Under the pieces are notes generated by a model that ran no database searches, was not told where the DNA came from, and saw only the letters and a list, made by a program, of their open reading frames with translations. Shown here one piece after another: positions 44,644-53,896 of a stretch of 64,000 bases of DNA. Numbering within the stretch: position 1 is the stretch's first letter; every line of letters begins with the position of its first letter. The stretch is from Lachnospiraceae bacterium (GTDB lineage: Bacteria > Bacillota > Clostridia > Lachnospirales > Lachnospiraceae), in NCBI GenBank assembly GCA_910575005.1, contig CAJTCL010000009.1, positions 1 to 64,000 on the forward strand. The letters are read 5' to 3'. Made by a program: the position numbers and the translations under genes.

Positions 44644-45744
44644 TCACTCCCCTTCTTCTGAATACTTATCAATCTCACTGGCAATATTTTGCAGAAGTTC
44701 AGTAAAATTCACTTTCTGTGCAAAATCTTCACCGTCACTTCCCACTACCCATGCCTGCTTAGGCTCTGACACATAATTTTGATACACTGTTTTTGCATGA
44801 TTCATCAATGCCTGTTTGGATTCCTTCACAAATCCATTGCTGTTGGCCACAACAGCCCGCTCAAATGCCCCTGCCAGATTGACTGGCTGATCTTTGCGAA
44901 AAGTGACATATACCATATCTGGAAGGGTTCTGTTGGCAAATGTATTCTGTTTTCCAGTTGGCATGGAACGGATAAAAGCCTCCGCAAACCCTTTGACTGC
45001 CATTTTCAATTCCTCTGGCTGCAGATTTTCTGCCAATTCTTTTACATTGACCGTCGCATAGCGATATAAGGTAGATGAATTAAACTCCACGGTGCCAAGA
45101 TGTCCTGCTCCAGCATTGTCCTCCGGCGCACAGTCATCCACGGCCGTAAAATAATCATATTCATTGCTGACTGCGTGTGTGGAAATACTGTGAGCAACTT
45201 GTGCTGCGGCATCATAATTTAAATTTGGATTACTTGCCGCCATACGGCCAAATAAGAGAAGATCAACGCTGGGCGTATCGTTCAGAGCTTTTTCCAATAA
45301 TGGCTTATACTCCTTATCTTTGTCTTTTTCTTTAGCAGAGGATTCCTTATATGCTGCCGCAAGCTTGGCCACATTTTGCACTTGTTTTGCACTGATAAAG
45401 AAAAGTGCATCTTTCTTATCAGAACCTGCCTTCACGCCTGCCAATTCCAAAACTTTTTTTGCCACCTTCTGCGCATCTGTATCTGTAATCTCAGCATTTT
45501 CCTCACAGATTTTATCAGAAACCAGCTTCAATACATCTTTGGTGCGATACCCAATATAATCCGATGTAAATAACTCCTGAAACATCAATCGCATTGCCCT
45601 CTTCCATGACTGTGATGATACCCTGGCTCTCATAGCACCGCCATACATCGCCATCTTCGGGCTTCCTGTATCATCCCTATTTACACAACTTGGTGGAACT
45701 GTCTGCAGCACGTGAAAATCAACATATAAATTCTTATTCATCAT
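44644..45744 (-). CDS. cas7e: Cas7e Cascade backbone subunit
   Basis: 366 residues. Polymerises along the crRNA spacer (six copies in known I-E complexes). It starts with the family motif YVDFHVLQTVPPSCVNRDDT, then KMAMYGGAMRARVSSQSWKR and RMAASNPNLNYDAAAQVAHS. ATG 45744 overlaps the cse2 stop; the next ATG, 3 bp on, has better spacing from AGGAGG and may be used. Confidence 0.95.
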   Translation of the reverse strand: MMNKNLYVDFHVLQTVPPSCVNRDDTGSPKMAMYGGAMRARVSSQSWKRAMRLMFQELFTSDYIGYRTKDVLKLVSDKICEENAEITDTDAQKVAKKVLELAGVKAGSDKKDALFFISAKQVQNVAKLAAAYKESSAKEKDKDKEYKPLLEKALNDTPSVDLLLFGRMAASNPNLNYDAAAQVAHSISTHAVSNEYDYFTAVDDCAPEDNAGAGHLGTVEFNSSTLYRYATVNVKELAENLQPEELKMAVKGFAEAFIRSMPTGKQNTFANRTLPDMVYVTFRKDQPVNLAGAFERAVVANSNGFVKESKQALMNHAKTVYQNYVSEPKQAWVVGSDGEDFAQKVNFTELLQNIASEIDKYSEEGE

Positions 45745-46340
45745 ACATCCTCCTCTTCCTTCTTTTTGTTTTTCTCTCTATAAAAATCTTGTCCCCATTT
45801 GAAACATATTTGTTTTTTGCCCTCTGGCATCTGAATCTCATATAAATCTCCAGCAAAATCCTGATAATTAATCGGTATGCCATTGGATTTCAGGAGCTGT
45901 ATCACTCCTCTGAGATGATAGGACAATTCTTTCATGTCAACAGCAGTAGCCAGCTTCTGTAATCTTTGCAGCATTCTCTGCTCTGCATTCGGGTCATTGA
46001 GCGCGCGAGCCAATCTTGACAGCGCTCTTCCAATGCTAATATGTTCCTCTGTGTGCATGGGCTGACTCTCAAGCGAATGCCCTTGCTGGTGCAGGGCATA
46101 CAAAGTCAGCGCAATATAACATGCCCATTCCTCCCTGGTGGCAATGCCGCTCTCGCTCATAAATTCTTCTGGCATATCAAGTAAAATAACTCCAAAAAGC
46201 TTGGGCATCTCACCTGGTTCATTTCCTACCCCACGGCGCAGATTTGCCAGCATTGCCTTGCCGTCGCCCTTACCAGCTTCCGCCTGGAACATGCTTATTT
46301 TTTTCCCAACAAAACTCTTTATGTCAGCTTTTTTGCTCAT
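45741..46340 (-). CDS. cse2: Cse2 small Cascade subunit
   Basis: 199 residues, all helical, as in the Cse2/CasB family; two copies stabilise the displaced strand in Cascade. Typical segments are RRGVGNEPGEMPKLFGVIL and an Arg-rich helix SIGRALSRLARALNDPNAEQ. The start is ATG 46340 with GGGAGGAG; the frame from 46361 overlaps cse1 and is unlikely. It lies between cse1 and cas7 in the canonical order. Confidence 0.93.
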   Translation of the reverse strand: MSKKADIKSFVGKKISMFQAEAGKGDGKAMLANLRRGVGNEPGEMPKLFGVILLDMPEEFMSESGIATREEWACYIALTLYALHQQGHSLESQPMHTEEHISIGRALSRLARALNDPNAEQRMLQRLQKLATAVDMKELSYHLRGVIQLLKSNGIPINYQDFAGDLYEIQMPEGKKQICFKWGQDFYREKNKKKEEEDV

Positions 46341-46357
46341 TCGTTCTCCTCCCTGGA

Positions 46358-47968
46358 TCATAGTTTATAGATTATGCGCAGTTCTCTTTGATAGTCATTT
46401 TGTATGCCTGGAACTGTCAACAATCCTTTATCTCCTTCCTTATAGATAAAAATATCCATGCCCAAAGTCGCAATATAATCATCTACCACTTTTCTGGCAA
46501 AATAAGAAGATTTCCGCTCCCATTCCACAAGCTTTTCCTCGGGGTTTCCCTGCGTGGGATCAATCCCAACCAGCCATTGCCGAAATGCATGGTCTATGGA
46601 AACATAATAGCGGCTGACCAGCAGATCTTTGATATTACTTTTTACAGAACCAGTTCCATAAAACAATTTGTTGAGTTTGGCAGCCAAACGATTTAACGCT
46701 TCGGCCACCGATTGACATTTCTCCACTTGCTCTGTGATCAGGTCGATCCACTTCCCACCCAATTCCTCCAATATGCCTGCTGACATCACTATATTATCAT
46801 CCACGCAATCTCCAAAGGTATAATTCTGCTTATCTCCATAGACGATTCCCACCATCCGAAAGGTAAGCAGTGTCTGTGATGCAATTATTTTTTTATTTTT
46901 AAGCATCTGCATCCATTGCACAACTCCAGGACTATGGTCTTCCTCGTCCCCCTCAAAAAGTGTGGGAAATTCTCTCCACGCATGAACTGCTGGATCGTGT
47001 AATCTGGGAACATGAATTTCTTTATCTAAATTTTTATCTTTCTTTGTGCGCCATAAGGTCATTGGCTCATTAAAATCTTCTTCCACCGGATAGAAATCTC
47101 CTCCCATAGCACGAAATCCAGTCACATAGCCGTCCTCTCTCTTTAACATAATCCGCCTGGACTGCATGGTATAGAGTTCTGGCAGATTATCTGGCGGAGC
47201 AATCTGATTACTCTGTAATACACAGACCTCTTTTTCCCAAGTTGGTTTTGGTGCGCCCCACGGTTCTTTATCCTCTCTTAACGGACATAAATTTAACATC
47301 AAAGTCTCAAACAAATGGGCTCCATTTACCATCACAACTCCAAGCTGCCCCAATCTCCCTACCTTTACAGGCAGCGTTGTCCCTGGAACACCTACTTTTT
47401 TATCTGCTTTTATATTGACTGCATAGGCATTAAGATGAATCAACCAGCGCAATGCTTCCCCATAGTGCAGCTTGGTAAGCTCCTTGCCATCCACCATACT
47501 AAAGTGATGTTTGGTCGCTTTATTGTTACTTTCCTTTATATTTCCAAACAGACAATCTAAGTTATAATCTGTTCCATACTTTAAGTTACTGACCTGCCAG
47601 AATGGTGTCTCAGGATGAAACAGCCAAAAACGCTCCTCCCATGTCTTTAAGTAATATCTCACTGCCCGCTCTGGAAACTTCCCCAGCGCCCAGTAATTTT
47701 CCCAGCGCTCTAATATATCTTCAGGATCATCATCTTTTAATAATTCATCCGTCTCCCCATTTTCGTTATACCGATAAAAAATGGTTTCCACAAGTGCCAG
47801 CAACACCCGCAGCACTGCCACATCCTGTGTCGGCGTCTCTCCCGACAAACTTGTATATTCATGCGCGTGGAGAATTACATCCAGCAGCGAAACTTCTTTC
47901 TGTTCCAATGATGGGGTAATTACTTTAATCCATGATTCCTCCAAGAGATTAAATTCCTTCTCCTGCAT
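46358..47968 (-). CDS. cse1: Cse1 (Cas8e) large Cascade subunit
   Basis: 536 residues. Reads the PAM and recruits Cas3. It begins FNLLEESWIKVI, the family start, then LSLSGETPTQDVAVLRVLLA, a zinc-less middle region and a C-terminal four-helix bundle from about 370. ATG with AGGGAGGAAG overlaps the cas3 end by 20 bp, so translation is coupled. Confidence 0.94.
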   Translation of the reverse strand: MQEKEFNLLEESWIKVITPSLEQKEVSLLDVILHAHEYTSLSGETPTQDVAVLRVLLALVETIFYRYNENGETDELLKDDDPEDILERWENYWALGKFPERAVRYYLKTWEERFWLFHPETPFWQVSNLKYGTDYNLDCLFGNIKESNNKATKHHFSMVDGKELTKLHYGEALRWLIHLNAYAVNIKADKKVGVPGTTLPVKVGRLGQLGVVMVNGAHLFETLMLNLCPLREDKEPWGAPKPTWEKEVCVLQSNQIAPPDNLPELYTMQSRRIMLKREDGYVTGFRAMGGDFYPVEEDFNEPMTLWRTKKDKNLDKEIHVPRLHDPAVHAWREFPTLFEGDEEDHSPGVVQWMQMLKNKKIIASQTLLTFRMVGIVYGDKQNYTFGDCVDDNIVMSAGILEELGGKWIDLITEQVEKCQSVAEALNRLAAKLNKLFYGTGSVKSNIKDLLVSRYYVSIDHAFRQWLVGIDPTQGNPEEKLVEWERKSSYFARKVVDDYIATLGMDIFIYKEGDKGLLTVPGIQNDYQRELRIIYKL

Positions 47969-50819
47969 CTTCTTCCTCCCTCTTTATGTACTCTAATCCT
48001 CGTTCAAAACTGTATGTCAATTCATAGCCGTTCAATTCTGTCTGATTTTCCTGATTCAACAGCAAGATCAATTCTCCATGCAGCCAGGAAGACTGCTGCC
48101 ACAGAGACAATTCCTTGCGGTTTCTGTCTTCCAGCTCCCGAATGGTATCTTCTCTGTTCCAATATGAACTGAAGATATGCGGCAGCCTTAACCGTTGTCT
48201 GGCAACCATGCAGCCCTCCTTACTGTCAGGAACCCTGATGGCAGACAATACTGGAAATTGATCTGGATTCTGTGTTACAAATAAAATATCCCCCTCTCTA
48301 TTTTTCTTCATCAATAATACTTCGATGGATGATACTCCGTCCCGTACACTGGCCTCAGCCACTTTCTCGCTGGACTGCTCTTGATTCTCAAGAATGCCGC
48401 GGAACCCTTTTTTCATGGGCTTCTGAAGTCGATAATTGCCAGCTTTTGCTTCCTTTTCCCTTAACATACGCTCATAATCTGACAAAGCCTTATCATATTC
48501 TACTCCCTTCAACCCTAAATCATCCTCTTGATTATACACTTTCTGCACTAAATTGGAAATATCTGCCGGAATATTTATTTCATTTCCTAAAACTTTTTCT
48601 GTTCTAAGCAAAAGATAATCTCCATATACCGCTCTGCTGCCCTTATCATAATTGACATGATCCTCTTGTAACTTGCTGCCCTTACCATAATTTACATGAT
48701 TCTCTTGTAACCCGTTGTCATCATCACAAATAGTATTGTCCCTTAAAATAATACATTCTGGATTTTGTAACGATTGAGGCCTGGGGGCTCTGTCTGATTT
48801 TCCATCCCGTTGATGTCTATGCAGACGCCCCACTCTCTGCAATAATAAATCAATCGGACACAGCTGTGTCACCATAATATCTGCATCATAGTCCAAAGAC
48901 TGTTCCAAAACCTGTGTGCCAATTAATATCACTCTGTTTCTATCACTGCTTGTGGAGGTTTTCCCCATTTTTTGCAGCAGCTCTTTTTCTTTTTGGGCAC
49001 GGTCTGGCATGGTAAACTGTGCATGATACAAGATTACCTTGACATTTTGCATGGAAGCACAACACTCTGCATAAATCCTTTGCGCATACTTGACGGTATT
49101 GGCAATGATACATGCACAGCCTCCCTGCTGCAAACGTTGATCGAGCACAGAAATCAGTTCTGATATCTCATTCATATAAGTGATCTTTATCTTTTTTTCT
49201 GGGAGCTGCTGCTCTATCTTTACCTGGTCAACGGTCTCCCCATCACTCCAAGTCAGAAGTGGATAGCCAGGATTATCCTTCCAATCTGGCTGCAGCGCTG
49301 TAATGTTAGGTCTCCTGTTTCCCAGACAATACTTTGCATATGCTTTCACATAACATTCCACCAAAGCGCTGCGGCGGCTGGGAGGAAGTGTTGCGGACAG
49401 TAAAATCACAGGTACGCCATATGCGGCCATCCACTCCAGAGAACGCTCCAAATACTCATTCATATAGGCATCATAGGCATGGCACTCATCAATGATCACC
49501 ACTTTCCCAGCTAGTCCCACATGTCTAAGCATAAAATGCTTGCGTTTTAAGGACGCCATTAAAAATTGGTCTACAGTCCCGATGACAAAATCGGCCAACA
49601 AAGCTCTTTTATTTCCCTGAAACCATCTATGTACCTCTATGCCATCCTGATCATACCCATCATCATCGACATACGCACTGCCATTGATCATGATTTGACG
49701 ATAAGATTCATTTAACTCTGCTGCATTATGGGCCAGACGAATTGCATTTACTGTTTCCTCTGACACCTGCTTGCTCCACTCATATAATCGCTCAAACAAT
49801 CCATTGCTGGTTGCTTGTGTCGGCAGACCAAAGAAGATTCCACCCTCGCGTTTTCGATTTGCCAAAACCTCTGCCGCCGCTAATGCCGCTTCCGTCTTTC
49901 CGACACCCATCTGCGCCTCCAACACAAAGATCCCTGGATTTTTACTATTGTTAATCACCTGCTGTATACAACTCTGCACCTCATTTGGCTCAAACCCAAA
50001 TCTCTCATAAAAAATATCTTTATCCATCCGATTCATTTCAGAACACCAGGTTTCTGGAAATGCCACGCGCTCCCACCCTTGTTTCATTCTTTGCGGGTAT
50101 AACCCTTCCTCTCCAAAATCATCCAATTCTATCAAGGGAAAATAAGTGGTATTGCTGGCAATCCAGTCGGCAATAATAAGCAGCCCTGAAAAAAGTACTT
50201 GTGCCCGCAAGGTCACACTTGGAAGTTCTTCCACCGATTTCATACCAGCCAAATCTACTGCCTGTGCTACAATATCACGCCAAGCATCCTCCCAAATTTT
50301 CCTGGACTCGCCTTCCTGCTCGACGCCAAAAAAATTGATGGGATATTTCTTGATCAAATCAGATTCGCCATTGATTGTTCCTCTATCCATTGGTTTGCCA
50401 TGATGAGCCCCCACGATCATGGCCAGGCTTTCATTGATACCAAATGTCATTGTATCACTCTGCAAGATCCACTGCCCTGCGTATGCATGAGGTGTTTTCC
50501 CTGCTGCTCGATATTCTTTATTGACTAAAAAACCACTGGCAGCAATTTCCTCATACTTTACTGGACAAGCTTTGGTAATGATACTCTGAAAGTAGGAAGT
50601 AGCTTTTCCGATATCATGGACTGCTGCCAAAAATACTGCTGTCTTCTCAAACTGTTTTGCTTCCAGACCGGACGCATCTATCACTGCCTCTGGAAGCCAT
50701 TGTTTGACCAGCTTTTTGATCACTCCAGCCGTATCCTTTAAATGCATCCATAATGGCAGCCATTCTTCCTCTGTCTCACGGCTTGTCTTAGCCATCAATA
50801 TTTGGTATTTCTTTTGCAT
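47949..50819 (-). CDS. cas3: Cas3 helicase-nuclease
   Basis: 956 residues. N-terminal HD nuclease (AAVHDIGKAT, then GAHHGKP), SF2 helicase with Walker A AQMGVGKTEAA, motif II DECH, LLSATLPPSRR, and motif VI QRVGRLHRH, then the C-terminal Cas3 domain. Recruited by Cascade, it unwinds and degrades target DNA. The start is ATG 50819 with GAGGAGGAGAAG; the ATG at 50849 overlaps the phosphatase stop. Odd: a 39-bp tandem duplication (48636-48713) encodes LQE/NHVNY-KGS twice in the helicase C-terminal part. Confidence 0.95.
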   Translation of the reverse strand: MQKKYQILMAKTSRETEEEWLPLWMHLKDTAGVIKKLVKQWLPEAVIDASGLEAKQFEKTAVFLAAVHDIGKATSYFQSIITKACPVKYEEIAASGFLVNKEYRAAGKTPHAYAGQWILQSDTMTFGINESLAMIVGAHHGKPMDRGTINGESDLIKKYPINFFGVEQEGESRKIWEDAWRDIVAQAVDLAGMKSVEELPSVTLRAQVLFSGLLIIADWIASNTTYFPLIELDDFGEEGLYPQRMKQGWERVAFPETWCSEMNRMDKDIFYERFGFEPNEVQSCIQQVINNSKNPGIFVLEAQMGVGKTEAALAAAEVLANRKREGGIFFGLPTQATSNGLFERLYEWSKQVSEETVNAIRLAHNAAELNESYRQIMINGSAYVDDDGYDQDGIEVHRWFQGNKRALLADFVIGTVDQFLMASLKRKHFMLRHVGLAGKVVIIDECHAYDAYMNEYLERSLEWMAAYGVPVILLSATLPPSRRSALVECYVKAYAKYCLGNRRPNITALQPDWKDNPGYPLLTWSDGETVDQVKIEQQLPEKKIKITYMNEISELISVLDQRLQQGGCACIIANTVKYAQRIYAECCASMQNVKVILYHAQFTMPDRAQKEKELLQKMGKTSTSSDRNRVILIGTQVLEQSLDYDADIMVTQLCPIDLLLQRVGRLHRHQRDGKSDRAPRPQSLQNPECIILRDNTICDDDNGLQENHVNYGKGSKLQEDHVNYDKGSRAVYGDYLLLRTEKVLGNEINIPADISNLVQKVYNQEDDLGLKGVEYDKALSDYERMLREKEAKAGNYRLQKPMKKGFRGILENQEQSSEKVAEASVRDGVSSIEVLLMKKNREGDILFVTQNPDQFPVLSAIRVPDSKEGCMVARQRLRLPHIFSSYWNREDTIRELEDRNRKELSLWQQSSWLHGELILLLNQENQTELNGYELTYSFERGLEYIKREEEDAGEGI

Positions 50820-50848
50820 TTTCTTCTCCTCCTCATTAGCTAATTGCA

Positions 50849-51646
50849 TTACACATAAAATACTTTTTCATCTTCCAGCCGAATACAGGCAAGACTTGCC
50901 TGAGGATTTCTGTCACGCAGCACACAACCGCAGTCTATATCATAAAAAATACAATCTTTTTCCTGATTATAATAGCGGAATACCTTTCCATGATGATAGG
51001 AAAACTCTCCCTTAATTACAGTAGGTGTATGCCCTGCAATAATCATTCCATGCGGTTTCCCGCCCATTTGACAGGATTCCTCTCTGGCATATAGGAAAAA
51101 ATCTTTTCTGCTTGAATATAATGCACTGATATCCTTTAGACTTTCTGTATATCCTGCATGAACCACAATACAAGCCCGATCGCCAACCGTCAATTCCCGA
51201 TAATAAGGCATTTGCCGAATCATCTCTGACCATCTGCACAGTTGCCCCAGGGTAACACCAGAATGATCAATCAAATTTCTTACTGTGCCATAGACATCAA
51301 AATAAGAAACAGCTATTCCACTCTGTTTCATAAAATATTGCACAGAACTATATAAGGCCGCTGTCTCACTGTTAGAATTTCGATCAGTTGCCAATTCTTC
51401 TTTCTGATCCAGTTGGAGCATCACATCAACATAAGCCAAAAATTCTTCTTCATGGTTGCCCCGAATTGGCTGGACATTTACCGGACAACCTTCCAGCCAC
51501 TCTAACATTTCCAGGCTGTGTTTCCCTCTGTCAATAAAATCTCCCGCTAAAATCAGGCTGTCCTCATAAGAAAAATTAATTTCTTCCAGCATCCTAAGAA
51601 ATTCTTCATAACAACCGTGAATATCACTGATCACATAAACAGCCAA
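50849..51646 (-). CDS. PP1/PP2A-type metallophosphatase in the cas operon
   Basis: 265 residues. Calcineurin-like motifs in order: DIHGCYEEF near 8, GDFIDRG near 36, RGNHEEEF near 65, VVHAGY near 175, and GHTPT near 218. This is the set found in bacterial Ser/Thr phosphatases and PrpE/ApaH-like Ap4A hydrolases. The start is TTG 51646 with AAAGGAGGAAAAG at good spacing; the ATG at 51670 overlaps the region just after a terminator. Its TAA is 30 bp before the cas3 start, so it is the first gene of the cas transcription unit. A role in CRISPR control or nucleotide-signal removal is inference only. Confidence 0.85.
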   Translation of the reverse strand: MAVYVISDIHGCYEEFLRMLEEINFSYEDSLILAGDFIDRGKHSLEMLEWLEGCPVNVQPIRGNHEEEFLAYVDVMLQLDQKEELATDRNSNSETAALYSSVQYFMKQSGIAVSYFDVYGTVRNLIDHSGVTLGQLCRWSEMIRQMPYYRELTVGDRACIVVHAGYTESLKDISALYSSRKDFFLYAREESCQMGGKPHGMIIAGHTPTVIKGEFSYHHGKVFRYYNQEKDCIFYDIDCGCVLRDRNPQASLACIRLEDEKVFYV

Positions 51647-51684
51647 ATTCTTTTCCTCCTTTAGTATCAATAGATGATTTAACT

Positions 51685-51711
51685 GTAAAAAGCGGGGTAT
51701 TGGAGCCCCGC
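51685..51711 (-). terminator. Terminator between the 166-aa gene and the phosphatase-cas operon
   Basis: Minus strand AGCGGGG - 7-nt loop - CCCCGCT followed by TTTTTA. It lies 11 bp after the stop at 51723 and only 45 bp before the phosphatase start. No convincing promoter fits in those 45 bp, so cas transcription may depend on read-through here. Confidence 0.7.
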
Positions 51712-51722
51712 TGGTAAATACT

Positions 51723-52223
51723 CTATTTTCTTTTCCACTTTCTTTTTAATAAGGCAGACTCCATCTTTCGCAATGCGGTTTTTAAACGCATCTCTATCTG
51801 TTCTGTCTCTCTAAAAAACTGTCCCTGTATACTCATTTTATACATAAAATCATCGTATTGCCGATGGGATGATTGAAATCCATAAACAATCCATTCCTTG
51901 ATCCAATCATCAAAATCACGGTTGATATCCATAAAAATATCTTCTGTCAGATGTTCAATATTATAATTGTCATAGACCAGCAACGACTTATTGTCGTCAA
52001 AACCATCATCAGTCCATATCTTGGTATGGTTATCGTCTGCGATCATTACAATCTCTCTAAATTCAGATTTAAATATAAGTGTCGCCGGCAATTGTTTTTC
52101 CACACCAACTTGGCAGGCTTGCAGCCAATCAAATGGATTGTCATCATCCCAATCGGCGTCTAACACAATATCCACATCGAATAATTGCATATGGCACCAC
52201 CCATCATGAGGTTTTTCCAGCAT
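51723..52223 (-). CDS. Hypothetical protein, 166 aa, beside the cas operon
   Basis: Not recognised. It is very acidic and aromatic in the first two thirds (VDIVLDADWDDDNPFDWL; WTDDGFDDNKSLLVYDNYNI) and basic at the end (RKMESALLKRKWKRK). The last third may form a helix. No membrane segment. RBS AAAGGAGGCAAATAGT lies before ATG. It is 26 bp after the HTH gene and followed by a terminator, so the two probably form their own unit. A DNA mimic or partner of the regulator is conceivable but unsupported. Confidence 0.55.
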   Translation of the reverse strand: MLEKPHDGWCHMQLFDVDIVLDADWDDDNPFDWLQACQVGVEKQLPATLIFKSEFREIVMIADDNHTKIWTDDGFDDNKSLLVYDNYNIEHLTEDIFMDINRDFDDWIKEWIVYGFQSSHRQYDDFMYKMSIQGQFFRETEQIEMRLKTALRKMESALLKRKWKRK

Positions 52224-52249
52224 ACTATTTGCCTCCTTTTATTCAAATG

Positions 52250-52798
52250 TTAGTCAAAATCATAAGCTCTCTGCCATGCCGGAGCCTCAGGGCCTCTGCC
52301 TGGATAATCATAATAATATCCGCCTGGCCCAAATTCATCCTCTGACTCATAGGTAATGTAATAATCGACTTTTCGCAGCAACTCAAAATCCCGTTGACGT
52401 GTGCGGTCTGATAATCTAGGATAATTGCTGTGATACCAGGTTATAGGATCTTCTATCTCACTTCTGATCACTTGCTCCATCACATTACACAGTCGTATAA
52501 TCCTTTCCATATATCTTCTTTGATTCTGGCTCTCAGGAAATTCAGGAGGCGAAAAATCTCCTATACAGAAACCATACATAAAATCACCATCTACAGGTAT
52601 ATATGCCTTTAACTTCTGTGAATAACATACATGCAGAATACCAGCATTTTTTAACAATTGGATATCACGATAAATAGTCTTTTTACACATTTCAAATCCG
52701 TAACATTTCATATGATCATTGATATCACGAAAAGAAATTATTCTACCTGTATAAAATAGATCATACAGACATAAAATACGGCATGTTTTGTTATCCAC
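52250..52798 (-). CDS. HTH transcriptional regulator of the DeoR/WYL-linked type, WYL domain absent
   Basis: 182 residues. A winged helix lies at about 5-65 (CRILCLYDLFYTGRIISFRD; KKTIYRDIQLLKNAGI), the form that in CRISPR loci usually precedes a WYL domain. Here the remainder (about 70-182) has no WYL signature and ends in a Gly/Tyr-rich tail (GPGGYYYDYPGRG). The start is GTG 52798 with TTGGAGGAATTC in front; the ATG at 52834 lacks an RBS. Possible controller of the cas operon or its own unit. No clear operator is visible upstream. Confidence 0.6.
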   Translation of the reverse strand: MDNKTCRILCLYDLFYTGRIISFRDINDHMKCYGFEMCKKTIYRDIQLLKNAGILHVCYSQKLKAYIPVDGDFMYGFCIGDFSPPEFPESQNQRRYMERIIRLCNVMEQVIRSEIEDPITWYHSNYPRLSDRTRQRDFELLRKVDYYITYESEDEFGPGGYYYDYPGRGPEAPAWQRAYDFD

Positions 52799-52915
52799 AC
52801 GAATTCCTCCAATACCTAATGTATTTTGTGTCAATCAATGTCAATTTCACAATAAAAAATGAAATATCTGTTTATATATGGAAATTTTTGATGATGCCAG
52901 TAGTATATCACAAAT

Positions 52916-53884
52916 TTATTCATATTTGTATTTTATTTTCCCCAACCTGCGCAAGCGTTTGATCGTTCCCAACATCATCAAAACAGCCCCTAAAATTTCA
53001 TCTTCTTCCTGTTCTCCCAGTTCCAGTACGAATTCCATTCTTGACAATTCTTTGATCTCAAAAAATCCTTCTCCATATCCGCAGTTGAATATCTTTAAGC
53101 GAGCCTCATTGCTAAGTCCATAGAGACAGCGATTTATCATGTTTTTCCGATTATCTTCCTGCCGTAAAATGGTATCTATGGACTCGTCAGACAAATTCTC
53201 AATCAGCTCTCTCTCCAATTCATGTAGTTTTTCAAGCAGTTTTGGACTGTGAAATATTGGGTAGACCGCATAAAATTTTTGATATATCTGCTTACCTTTC
53301 AACTCTTTTTGCTCTCTTTCCTTTTCCAAAAATTCAAAGTCTAACTTGATTTTCTCTTTCTTTTGCAGAGCAAGCTCAATAAGACTATTTTCCTCATAAT
53401 TAAAAGACAAATAGACGCATCCATTTTCCATCTGGATCTGCTCTGGCAGCAAAGGAATACACCTTTCTACTGTCAATTGAAACCTTTCTTCAAACAAGAT
53501 GGAGATGATACCACGAAAATAAATATAAAAAATCATTGCCTGTATTCCCTGAAAATCCAGTATCCTATATTCCTCTGCTGCAGTTTCTAGTATGTAATCT
53601 AAATTGTCTATCCCGCCTGACAACAGAGGCAGTAAATTTTTGATATATGCTTCCCCTCCTCCAAATGCAGCTCCTTCCAATATCGTTTTCCCATATCTAC
53701 TGGCCATTTTAATCATTTCCAAGGTTCGTGCAGCAGCCTCTCTCAATGACTCTCTGTTTTCATCTTTTGCGGATGAATTAAATTTTCTTATGGCATCCCT
53801 GCGCATCTCATCTAAAATAGCATCCCGCTGCTCATTGCCTAAAATAGTATCGCATTGCTCATTGCCTAAAATTCCTTCCCCCAT
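52916..53884 (-). CDS. Hypothetical helical protein, paralogue 1
   Basis: 322 residues, paralogous to the next gene upstream: both share an R-RDAI-KF start and the ending EEDEILGAVLMMLGTIKRL. The N-terminus has a short internal repeat (ILGNEQ twice). A stretch KTILEGAAFGGGEAYIKNLL followed by a hydrophobic segment near 105-125 faintly recalls the cytoplasmic entry of MotA/TolQ proteins. Otherwise charged helices and coiled coil (LEKEREQKELKGKQ). The function is unknown. It reads towards the HTH gene, with 118 bp between. Confidence 0.55.
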   Translation of the reverse strand: MGEGILGNEQCDTILGNEQRDAILDEMRRDAIRKFNSSAKDENRESLREAAARTLEMIKMASRYGKTILEGAAFGGGEAYIKNLLPLLSGGIDNLDYILETAAEEYRILDFQGIQAMIFYIYFRGIISILFEERFQLTVERCIPLLPEQIQMENGCVYLSFNYEENSLIELALQKKEKIKLDFEFLEKEREQKELKGKQIYQKFYAVYPIFHSPKLLEKLHELERELIENLSDESIDTILRQEDNRKNMINRCLYGLSNEARLKIFNCGYGEGFFEIKELSRMEFVLELGEQEEDEILGAVLMMLGTIKRLRRLGKIKYKYE

Positions 53885-53896
53885 ATTTGACGGTCC

